From an uncultured Collinsella sp. (GTDB taxonomy: Bacteria; Actinomycetota; Coriobacteriia; Coriobacteriales; Coriobacteriaceae), in the NCBI GenBank assembly GCA_900554595.1, contig USHZ01000090.1, positions 1 to 8,002 on the forward strand: a stretch of 8,002 nucleotides of DNA. The letters are read 5' to 3'. Made by a program: the position numbers and the translations under genes. The notes beneath the pieces were generated by a model. The model ran no database searches, had not been told where the DNA came from, and was given only the letters and a program-made list of their open reading frames with translations. Every line of letters starts with the position of its first letter. Positions within the stretch are counted from its first letter, which is position 1. Positions 1 through 5,456 of the stretch are shown in pieces.

Positions 1-116
1 CCGAGGAAAAGGCCGCCCAGAAGGCGAAGGCTCACGAAGAAGCTGAGAAGGTCAAGGCCGAGGCAAAGGCCAAGCTTGACAAGATGCTCGACCAGGTGGA
101 AAAGCTCGCGGACTAG
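1..116 (+). CDS. C-terminal tail of a Lys/Ala/Glu-rich protein (5' end outside window)
   Basis: An open frame enters from the left edge (first whole codon at 3) and stops at TAG 114-116. The 37 visible residues are almost all Glu, Lys and Ala with regularly placed Leu, Val and Met, ending DKMLDQVEKLAD. This is typical of an amphipathic or coiled-coil helix at the end of a longer protein. No domain is recognisable in so short a piece, so no function is assigned. The next gene on the same strand begins 114 bases later behind its own promoter-like sequence, so co-transcription with ychF is not required. Confidence 0.6.
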   Translation, partial: EEKAAQKAKAHEEAEKVKAEAKAKLDKMLDQVEKLAD

Positions 117-163
117 TCAGCGACCCCTATCTCTGCTTCATTCGTGCCGCCGTGGTGTCCGGG

Positions 164-193
164 TTCGCCCAGATGCTGCGGCGGCGCTATACT
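164..193 (+). promoter_or_regulatory. Probable promoter of ychF (-10 TATACT)
   Basis: TATACT at 188-193 matches the sigma-70 -10 consensus in five of six positions. It would start transcription near 200, giving a leader of about 30 bases before the GTG at 231. The best -35 at suitable spacing is a weak TTCGCC (164-169, 18-bp spacer). The gap between the upstream stop and ychF contains nothing else recognisable. Confidence 0.45.
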
Positions 194-230
194 TATGCAG
201 TTTGAAATGCTTGTACCAAAAGGAGCTGTC

Positions 231-1307
231 GTGTCCCTTTCCATCGGTATCGTGGGCCTGCCCAACGTGGGCAAGTCGACGCTGTTCACCGCGCTTACCA
301 AAAAGACCGGCCTTGCCGCCAACTACCCGTTTGCCACGATCGACCCCAACGTGGGTATCGTCGATGTGCCCGATAGCCGTCTGCAAAAGCTCGCCGACAT
401 CGTCAACCCGGGTCGCATTGTGCCGGCGACGGTCGAGTTCGTCGACATCGCAGGTCTGGTGAAGGGCGCTAACGAGGGTGAGGGTCTGGGTAACCAGTTC
501 CTGGCCAACATTCGCGAGACCGACGCCATCTGCGAGGTCGTGCGCTACTTTAAGGACCCCAACGTTATGCGCGAGGTGGGCCGCACGGGCGAGTTCGTCG
601 ATCCCGCCGGCGATGCCGACACCATCATGACCGAGCTTATCCTGGCCGACATGGGCACGCTCGAGAAGCAGCTGCCCAAGCTCGAGAAAGAGGCCAAGCG
701 CGACAAGGAGCTCATGCCCAAGTTCGAGGTCGCCAAGCGCCTGCTCGCCTGGCTCAACGAGGGTAAGCGTGCTGCGTCCATGGAGATGACCGACGAGGAG
801 CGCGCCGCTGCCAAGGGCCTGTTCCTGCTCACCATGAAGCCCATCCTGTATGTGGCTAACGTGGACGAGGATATGCTCAACGACGATCTGGCGCCCATCG
901 ATGGCGTCAAGCCGCTGCCGATCTGCGCCAAGATCGAGGCCGAGCTTTCCGAGCTCGATTCCGAGGATGCGGCCGACTACCTGGAGAGCTTGGGCCTGGA
1001 GCAGCCTGGCCTGGACATGCTCGCGCAGGCTGCCTACAAGCTGCTTGGTCTGCAGTCGTTCTTTACGGCTGGCGAGATGGAGGTCAAGGCCTGGACGGTT
1101 CGCCAGGGCGCGACTGCCCCGCAGGCCGCCGGCGTTATCCACACCGACTTTGAGCGCGGCTTTATTAAGGCCGAGGTCATTGGCTATGACGACTACATCG
1201 AGCTCGGCGGTGAGCAGGGCGCCAAGGCCGCCGGCAAGCTGCGTATCGAGGGCAAGGACTATGTCATGGCCGATGGCGATGTCGTGCACTTCCGCTTTAA
1301 CGTGTAA
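231..1307 (+). CDS. ychF: YchF/OLA1-family ribosome-associated ATPase
   Basis: This is a cytoplasmic P-loop NTPase of the Obg-related YchF family, which binds ribosomes and prefers ATP to GTP. At 358 residues it is close to the usual 360-365. Visible motifs are the Walker A/G1 GLPNVGKS (9-16), the G3 motif DIAG (72-75), and NVDE (210-213) in the G4 position. The last replaces the GTPase NKxD and fits the family's relaxed base specificity. A charged helical insert (about 125-195) precedes the rest of the G domain, and a TGS domain fills about 280-357, ending in the family-like DGDVVHFRFNV. The start is GTG 231, with AGGAG at 221-225 five bases upstream. Upstream in-frame ATGs (144, 207) would add a non-conserved, Cys/Pro-rich extension. 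A DUF1648 gene follows 11 bases after the stop. Confidence 0.95.
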   Translation: MSLSIGIVGLPNVGKSTLFTALTKKTGLAANYPFATIDPNVGIVDVPDSRLQKLADIVNPGRIVPATVEFVDIAGLVKGANEGEGLGNQFLANIRETDAICEVVRYFKDPNVMREVGRTGEFVDPAGDADTIMTELILADMGTLEKQLPKLEKEAKRDKELMPKFEVAKRLLAWLNEGKRAASMEMTDEERAAAKGLFLLTMKPILYVANVDEDMLNDDLAPIDGVKPLPICAKIEAELSELDSEDAADYLESLGLEQPGLDMLAQAAYKLLGLQSFFTAGEMEVKAWTVRQGATAPQAAGVIHTDFERGFIKAEVIGYDDYIELGGEQGAKAAGKLRIEGKDYVMADGDVVHFRFNV

Positions 1308-1318
1308 GGACGACGCAT

Positions 1319-1702
1319 ATGTTTAAATATGGCAAAAAAGCTGGCTACATGGGTATTGCACTGCTCGTACTTGCGGTGATTCCGCTGGTGGTCGCAGCGT
1401 GTGTTATCCCCAACATTGGTCCCGAGGTTGCAACAAAGTTTAACGCAGCCGGCGAGGTGACGCGCTGGGGCAAGAGCTACGAGCTGCTGGCACTGCCGGT
1501 GCTCAACCTGTTGCTGAGCGTGGCGACGTACTTTACGGCGGGACGCCAGGCTAAAAACAATGATGACTCCGCCGCCATGGCGCGCATCGTGTGCGAGCGC
1601 TACCTGCGAAACGGCTGCATCACGGGCGTGTTCCTCAACGTGATTAACGTTTACTTTATGTACTCGGCGATTACCGGAACGGGCTTTGGCTTTGGTTTCT
1701 AG
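1319..1702 (+). CDS. Small DUF1648 (SdpI N-terminal-like) membrane protein
   Basis: This 127-residue integral membrane protein has three predicted membrane segments at about 9-30, 54-74 and 99-120. Between the first two lies FNAAGEVTRWGKS (41-53), which matches the 'fNaaGepdrwgsK' signature of DUF1648, the domain also found in SdpI-type immunity proteins. Only the DUF1648 part is present, and the molecular function of such stand-alone proteins is not established. ATG 1319 has AGGA at 1307-1310 overlapping the ychF stop codon, eight bases upstream, so it is probably translated from the ychF transcript. The C-terminus is a Gly/Phe-rich tail (GTGFGFGF). The domain call is from the signature read by eye. 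Confidence 0.8.
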   Translation: MFKYGKKAGYMGIALLVLAVIPLVVAACVIPNIGPEVATKFNAAGEVTRWGKSYELLALPVLNLLLSVATYFTAGRQAKNNDDSAAMARIVCERYLRNGCITGVFLNVINVYFMYSAITGTGFGFGF

Positions 1703-1711
1703 CTTGTCCTT

Positions 1712-2101
1712 TTAGGCAACGAGCCTGCACGCATATTCAATGGCTGCTGCGAGGCCGCCGCTCGATCGTGGTTTAAAGACCATGTCGGCGGCGGCCTCGT
1801 TTTCGTATCCGGCGCCGCGAAGGGTGAGCGCGGTACCGGCTTCCAAGAGAAGTGGCAGGCCACGCTGGCTGGTTGCGATTACGGCAGCCTGATTGAGCGA
1901 GCAGCTGTGCGCTTGGCATTGAATGGCAAGTTCACCTTGCGCCGGGCAATGGACCAGAACGGCGGCGACGCGACTTGATAGCAATGCAAATGCTGTGCGC
2001 TCATCGGGCGAAAGGCATTCTGCTTCAACGACGACGAGCGTGGGTGGTGCGCTGTTTGTGCGAGGCGTGGCTCGGTACATGCGGACCGAAGAACCCGACA
2101 T
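1712..2101 (-). CDS. Uncharacterised 129-residue protein divergent from an XRE regulator
   Basis: I do not recognise this protein. The frame can be opened upstream at 2125, but ATG 2101 is chosen because it has AGGAG (complement of 2108-2112) six bases before it, giving MSGSSVRMYR. Codon choice is balanced and not Arg-rich, unlike a shadow frame. The protein has a polar N-terminal 20 residues, a hydrophobic strand-like stretch TLVVVEA (21-27), alternating helix- and strand-like segments such as RVAAVLVHC (44-52), and a C-terminal helix GLAAAIEYACRLVA. Five cysteines are present (29, 52, 62, 67, 125). There is no signal peptide or membrane segment. It shares its promoter region with the XRE gene at 2178. 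Its 3' end converges on the DUF1648 gene and overlaps that operon's terminator. That it is a real gene is likely but unproven. Confidence 0.6.
   Translation of the reverse strand: MSGSSVRMYRATPRTNSAPPTLVVVEAECLSPDERTAFALLSSRVAAVLVHCPAQGELAIQCQAHSCSLNQAAVIATSQRGLPLLLEAGTALTLRGAGYENEAAADMVFKPRSSGGLAAAIEYACRLVA
1750..1804 (+). terminator. Intrinsic terminator of the ychF-DUF1648 transcript, lying inside an antisense gene
   Basis: Perfect 11-bp arms CGAGGCCGCCG (1750-1760) and CGGCGGCCTCG (1789-1799) enclose an inner TGGT/ACCA stem (1769-1772 with 1779-1782) and are followed directly by TTTT (1800-1803). On the plus strand this is a good Rho-independent terminator 48 bases after the DUF1648 stop. 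The same bases encode part of the C-terminus of the minus-strand gene 1712-2101. The T run is short, so efficiency is uncertain. Confidence 0.6.
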
Positions 2102-2124
2102 AGAAAACTCCTGTGTATTCGGCA

Positions 2125-2148
2125 AAACGTAAACTATAGTTTACGTTT
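2125..2148. promoter_or_regulatory. Perfect 24-bp palindrome: operator with back-to-back -10 boxes
   Basis: The sequence is an exact dyad with half-site AAACGTAAACTA, centred between 2136 and 2137. TATAGT occurs on the plus strand at 2135-2140 and on the minus strand at 2138-2133, so each divergent gene can have a -10 hexamer within the dyad. No good -35 lies at 17 bp on either side. The dyad is 24 bases from the minus-strand start (2101) and 30 bases from the plus-strand start (2178). The likeliest reading is the autoregulatory site of the adjacent XRE protein, shutting both genes at once. Confidence 0.7.
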
Positions 2149-2177
2149 ATGTTCGGCTCCATTTCAAACTCGGCTGC

Positions 2178-2396
2178 ATGGACGAACGTGCGAAACAGAT
2201 TCTTGGCAGGCGGGTCGAAGAGACACGCAGGGACCTTGGTATCTCCAAGGTTGATTTTTGTGTGGCGACAGGAATCAGCCGACCCTACCTCGACCGAATC
2301 GAAGATGGGACGGCAAATTTCACGCTCAAGGTTCTATTTAAGATCGCGCCCGCACTCGGCATGACGGTGTCAGAACTTCTCGAGGGTATCGAATAG
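2178..2396 (+). CDS. Small XRE-family DNA-binding regulator
   Basis: This 72-residue protein is almost entirely a helix-turn-helix domain of the Cro/C1 (XRE) type, at about 9-70. The turn and recognition helix are VATGISRPYLDRIEDG (29-44), and the domain ends in TVSELLEGIE. There is no ligand-binding or oligomerisation extension, as in small autorepressors and antitoxin-like proteins. ATG 2178 has no recognisable Shine-Dalgarno sequence. No other start exists in this frame before the palindrome, so either initiation is weak or translation depends on a short leader. It is divergent from the unknown gene 1712-2101 and converges on the asparaginase gene. The palindrome 30 bases upstream is its probable operator. 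No toxin-like partner follows on the same strand. Confidence 0.85.
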   Translation: MDERAKQILGRRVEETRRDLGISKVDFCVATGISRPYLDRIEDGTANFTLKVLFKIAPALGMTVSELLEGIE

Positions 2397-2405
2397 GGGA
2401 TACCC
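2384..2405. repeat. Hairpin between convergent XRE and asparaginase genes
   Basis: GGGTATC (2384-2390) and GATACCC (2399-2405) form a 7-bp stem with an 8-base loop containing the XRE stop codon (2394-2396). It lies in the short convergent gap before the asparaginase stop at 2419. No T tract follows on either strand, so it is not a canonical intrinsic terminator. It may only mark transcript 3' ends. Confidence 0.4.
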
Positions 2406-2418
2406 GTCGACAACCGAA

Positions 2419-3432
2419 TTACGCCATCGGGATGCGGTCGTGGTTGACTTGGCTGTAGAACAGGCGCTGGATCTCGGCGGCATCGCGTGACTGGCCGAGT
2501 GCCCACATGGTCTTGGCCACGAGTGTCTCGGTGGTCATGTCGTCGCCGCGCAGAATGCCCGGATAATCGGCGTAAGCACGGCCGACCTCATAAACGCCCA
2601 GATCGAGGCCCTCTTCGGGGACCTGCGTGGTCATAACGACGGTGCGGCCCGAATCGACCCAGCGGAAAATTGCCTCTTGGAACGACTCGCCCGACTCGCC
2701 AAACTCGGGAATGCCGCCAATGCCAAAGGTCTCAAGGATTGCAGCATCGTAGCTGTCGGCAAGGGCGTCCAGGATACCCGGGTTCACGCCGGGCGTTAGC
2801 TTAAGGACAAACACGCGCGGGTCGATGCTGTCGTAGAAACGCACCGGGTTTTCGCCCTGATGCGTGCCGTGAAGCCCGTTGCGCACGATGCGGTCGTTGC
2901 GGATATAGGCGATGGGCGGATAGTTGACGCTAATGAACGCGTTAAAGCTCATGGTACGCTGCTTGCGGGCGCGCGTGCCGGCAATGGCGACGCCGCCAAA
3001 CACAATCGAGACATCGTGTGAGTGCTCGTCGAGCGCATAGAGCAGGCTCTGGTACAGATTGAGTTTGGCGTCAGTAAAGGGATTGCCCATGGGCTTTTGA
3101 GAGCCGGTGAGCACGATGGGCTTGGGGCTGTCCTGAATCAGGTAGGAAAGCGCTGCCGCGGTGTAGCTCATGGTGTCGGTGCCGTGCAGAATCACGAAGC
3201 CGTCGTGGTCGACATAACCCTCGACGATGACGTCGCGGATACGCATCCAGTCACTGGGGCGCATATTGGTGCTGTCGATGTTCATGGGCTGCACGACGTC
3301 GAGCTCGCAGAGGCCCGAGATCTCGGGGACGCTCTGGGCGAGTTCCTCACCGGTCAGGGCGGGGGAGAGGCCGTTGCCGTCCTCGGTCGATGCGATGGTG
3401 CCGCCCGTGGCGATGAGAAGGATGCGCTTCAT
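2419..3432 (-). CDS. ansA: Type I (cytoplasmic) L-asparaginase
   Basis: The enzyme hydrolyses L-asparagine to aspartate and ammonia. The 337 residues match the 330-340 usual for type I enzymes, and there is no signal peptide, so it acts in the cytoplasm. The two Thr catalytic centres are visible: TGGT (9-12, Thr12) and HGTDT (83-87, Thr85-Asp86). A Lys in GTRARKQRT (Lys157) aligns with the catalytic Lys of E. coli AnsA, completing the triads. SQKPMG and DAKLNLYQSL are also typical. The start is ATG 3432, with AGGA about eight bases upstream on the minus strand, giving MKRILLIATGGTIAST. Longer in-frame starts add unconserved sequence. It is divergent from guaA. Because both enzymes work in amide nitrogen metabolism, joint control is possible, but the sequence only suggests it. 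Confidence 0.93.
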   Translation of the reverse strand: MKRILLIATGGTIASTEDGNGLSPALTGEELAQSVPEISGLCELDVVQPMNIDSTNMRPSDWMRIRDVIVEGYVDHDGFVILHGTDTMSYTAAALSYLIQDSPKPIVLTGSQKPMGNPFTDAKLNLYQSLLYALDEHSHDVSIVFGGVAIAGTRARKQRTMSFNAFISVNYPPIAYIRNDRIVRNGLHGTHQGENPVRFYDSIDPRVFVLKLTPGVNPGILDALADSYDAAILETFGIGGIPEFGESGESFQEAIFRWVDSGRTVVMTTQVPEEGLDLGVYEVGRAYADYPGILRGDDMTTETLVAKTMWALGQSRDAAEIQRLFYSQVNHDRIPMA

Positions 3433-3509
3433 TCTGGTATTCCTATCGTATTTGCCGCCGCAAGGGCGGAGCCGTTCGGCAGTATTGTGGCACAGGGCGT
3501 CCAATGTTC

Positions 3510-3536
3510 AAACGTATTACATCATCTGTAACGTTT
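3510..3536. promoter_or_regulatory. Imperfect inverted repeat in the asparaginase-guaA divergent region
   Basis: AAACGT (3510-3515) and TTACA (3517-3521) are mirrored by TGTAA (3527-3531) and CGTTT (3532-3536) across TCATC, with a small insertion in the left arm. It is 78 bases upstream of the asparaginase start and 165 bases upstream of guaA. A regulator binding site is plausible, but which gene it would control is unclear. No convincing -10/-35 pair was found for either gene here. The remainder of the 268-bp gap holds only the guaA leader hairpin. Confidence 0.4.
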
Positions 3537-3659
3537 GGTAACACTTCAATTGCTGTCAAATAGGAGCCCAGGTCGTGCGTTTGCCGTGCGCTGATGGCTG
3601 CGAGGGACGAGAAACCCCATATAACGTGTACACTATGAAGGCAATTTTCGTTCATTCGC

Positions 3660-3696
3660 GCGGGTGGGCATCGGCTCCCCGCCAACAAGAGGGGGA
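3660..3696 (+). promoter_or_regulatory. guaA leader with competing hairpins next to the ribosome binding site
   Basis: A GC-rich stem can form between 3660-3666 (GCGGGTG with one bulged T) and 3677-3682 (CCCCGC). Alternatively TCCCC (3676-3680) can pair with GGGGA (3692-3696), which is the Shine-Dalgarno region of guaA. The two pairings exclude each other because they share 3677-3680. This could modulate guaA translation. It does not resemble a known riboswitch that I recognise, and the structures are short, so it may be chance. Confidence 0.3.
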
Positions 3697-3700
3697 AACC

Positions 3701-5299
3701 ATGGATCAAAAGGCTTCCGCAAAGGTCCTCGTACTCGACTTTGGTGCGCAGTACGGTCAGCTCATTGCCCGTCGCGTCCGCGACCTCAACGTGTATTCCG
3801 AGATCGTTCCCTGCGACATCTCGGCCGATGAGATTCGCGAGATGAACGCCTCTGCGCTCATCCTTTCTGGCGGCCCGGCCTCCGTGTACGCCGAGGACGC
3901 TCCGTCCATCGATCCCGCCATCTTTGATCTTGGCCTTCCCGTCCTGGGCTTTTGCTACGGTCATCAGATCACGGCCGTGACGCTCGGCGGCAAGGTCGGC
4001 CACTCCGAGGTGGGCGAGTACGGCCGCGCCACTATCACGCGCACGGCCGGCGCCAAGCTCTTTAACTCCACGCCCATGGAGCAGACTGTGTGGATGAGCC
4101 ACCGCGACGCCGTGTCCGAGGTGCCCGAGGGCTTTACCGTTACCGCCAGCACCGACGTGTGCCCGGTTGCCGCCATGGAATGCGTCGAGCGCAAGATCTT
4201 CACCACGCAGTTCCACCCCGAGGTCAAGCACTCTGAGTACGGTCAGCAGCTGCTGAGCAACTTCCTGTTTGAGATCTGCGGCCTGGAGCCCAACTGGAGC
4301 ATGGACAACCTGGTCGAGACCATGACGGCCGAGTTCCGCGAGAAGGTCGGCGACGACCGCGTGATTCTGGCCCTGTCCGGTGGCGTCGACTCCTCCGTCG
4401 TGGCTGCGCTGGGCGCTCGCGCCGTGGGCAAGCAGATGACCTGCGTGTTCATCAACCACGGTCTGCTGCGCAAGGGCGAGCCCGAGCAGGTGGAGGAGGT
4501 CTTCACCAAGCAGTTTGACGTCGACTTTATTCACGTCCACGCCGAGGACCGTTATGCCGAGCTTTTGGCCGGCGTGACCGAGCCCGAGGAGAAGCGCCGC
4601 ATCATCGGTACGCAGTTCTGGAAAGAGTTCTTCGCCGTGGCGCAGCAGCTCGAGACCGATGGCAAGCCGGTCAAGTACCTGGCTCAGGGCACCATCTACC
4701 CCGACATTATCGAGTCCGGCGCTCGCAAGACGGGCGGCAAGACGGCCACCATCAAGAGCCACCACAACCTGATCCCGTTCCCCGAGGGCGTGCACTTCGA
4801 CCTCATTGAGCCGCTCGACCACTTCTTTAAGGACGAGGTCCGCGCGCTTGGTCTGGCGCTTGGCCTGCCGGGTCACATCGTGTTCCGTCAGCCTTTCCCG
4901 GGCCCGGGTCTGGCCATCCGCATCATCGGTGCGGTCGATAAGGAGAAGCTCGAGATCCTCAAGAACGCTGACGCCATCGTGCGCGAGGAGCTCGACGCCT
5001 ACAACCAGCGTCTGTTTGAGCAGACCGGCGAGCGCAACTCCGAGCACAGCTGCTGGCAGTATTTCGCGGTTCTGCCCGACATTAAGTCTGTGGGCGTTAT
5101 GGGCGACGAGCGCACCTATCAGCGCCCGATCATCCTGCGTGCCGTCGAGTCCAGCGATGCCATGACCGCCGACTGGGCCAAGCTGCCCTACGACGTGCTG
5201 GCCCGCATCTCCGGCCGTATCGTGGCCGAGGTTCCCGGCGCGAACCGCGTGTGCTACGACATCACGTCCAAGCCGCCCGCGACGATCGAGTGGGAGTAG
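3701..5299 (+). CDS. guaA: GMP synthase (glutamine-hydrolysing)
   Basis: The enzyme converts XMP to GMP using glutamine and ATP, the last step of guanine nucleotide synthesis, in the cytoplasm. The 532 residues compare with 525 in E. coli. The N-terminal class I glutamine amidotransferase domain (about 8-195) has the nucleophile Cys85 in GFCYGHQ and the partners His172 and Glu174 in FHPE. The ATP pyrophosphatase domain follows, with its P-loop SGGVDSS at 226-232. The C-terminal XMP-binding/dimerisation domain ends in the conserved DITSKPPATIEWE. ATG 3701 is chosen because AGGGGG (3690-3695) lies five bases upstream and MDQKASAKVLVLDFGAQYGQ is the usual N-terminus. Earlier in-frame starts (3575, ATG 3635) add unconserved residues. 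The gene is intact. Its final bases, TGGGAGTAG, resemble the repeat boxes downstream. Confidence 0.97.
   Translation: MDQKASAKVLVLDFGAQYGQLIARRVRDLNVYSEIVPCDISADEIREMNASALILSGGPASVYAEDAPSIDPAIFDLGLPVLGFCYGHQITAVTLGGKVGHSEVGEYGRATITRTAGAKLFNSTPMEQTVWMSHRDAVSEVPEGFTVTASTDVCPVAAMECVERKIFTTQFHPEVKHSEYGQQLLSNFLFEICGLEPNWSMDNLVETMTAEFREKVGDDRVILALSGGVDSSVVAALGARAVGKQMTCVFINHGLLRKGEPEQVEEVFTKQFDVDFIHVHAEDRYAELLAGVTEPEEKRRIIGTQFWKEFFAVAQQLETDGKPVKYLAQGTIYPDIIESGARKTGGKTATIKSHHNLIPFPEGVHFDLIEPLDHFFKDEVRALGLALGLPGHIVFRQPFPGPGLAIRIIGAVDKEKLEILKNADAIVREELDAYNQRLFEQTGERNSEHSCWQYFAVLPDIKSVGVMGDERTYQRPIILRAVESSDAMTADWAKLPYDVLARISGRIVAEVPGANRVCYDITSKPPATIEWE
5291..5299 (+). other. Candidate integration (att) region at the guaA 3' end
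   Basis: TGGGAGTAG encodes the last residues and stop of GuaA. Known genomic islands integrate at the guaA 3' end and keep the gene intact, and an integrase-bearing element begins within about 600 bases. The core TGGGAGTA recurs at 5537-5544, and closely related boxes occur at six more places up to 5829. The exact crossover and the far att site cannot be determined from this window. Confidence 0.3.
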
Positions 5300-5413
5300 T
5301 CTGACAGGGTTCTGACCTGTATTTTTGAGTGCCGCACTGTGCTGCTGAGTTTCGTTTTGTACGAGAGTCACGGCAAAGCCGCCAGCGACATTGGTGAGTA
5401 AATCCGATTATCG

Positions 5414-5450
5414 AGCCTCTGTTCCCGCGTCGGAACGGAGGCTTTTTCTT
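5414..5450 (+). terminator. Rho-independent terminator downstream of guaA
   Basis: The arms AGCCTCTGTTCC (5414-5425) and GGAACGGAGGCT (5432-5443) form a 12-bp stem with one G-U pair and a six-base loop CGCGTC. The run TTTTTCTTT follows (5443-5451). A weaker ACAGG/CCTGT hairpin followed by ATTTTT lies closer to the guaA stop (5304-5326). The rest of 5300-5413 shows no gene. Confidence 0.9.
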
Positions 5451-5456
5451 TGGCTA

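Noticed and set aside
144..230. N-terminal extension of YchF from ATG 144 or 207
   Set aside because: The extension is not family-like, and AGGAG at correct spacing supports GTG 231; the -10 at 188-193 also lies downstream of ATG 144.
138..1289. A 383-codon minus-strand frame opposite ychF
   Set aside because: It is an antisense shadow of ychF with low-complexity Leu/Gly/His/Asp composition and no ribosome site.
2149..2364. A plus-strand ATG frame starting just after the palindrome, which could be read as leaderless
   Set aside because: It is out of frame with the clear XRE protein and its product is Arg/Ser-rich and featureless.
2178..2396. Antitoxin of a classical toxin-antitoxin pair
   Set aside because: No co-directional partner overlaps or follows it; the next gene is a convergent asparaginase and the other neighbour is divergent.
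3531..3559. Perfect minus-strand TTGACA (3554-3559) as the asparaginase -35
   Set aside because: No acceptable -10 hexamer exists at 16-19 bp spacing, so I do not call a promoter.
3575..3700. N-terminal extension of GuaA, including ATG 3635
   Set aside because: The family N-terminus begins at ATG 3701, which has its own strong ribosome site; the extra residues are unconserved-looking.
3443..5371. A 642-codon open frame on the minus strand opposite guaA
   Set aside because: It mirrors guaA codon structure in a high-GC genome, has His/Leu/Val/Gly-rich unnatural sequence and overlaps an unambiguous GMP synthase gene.
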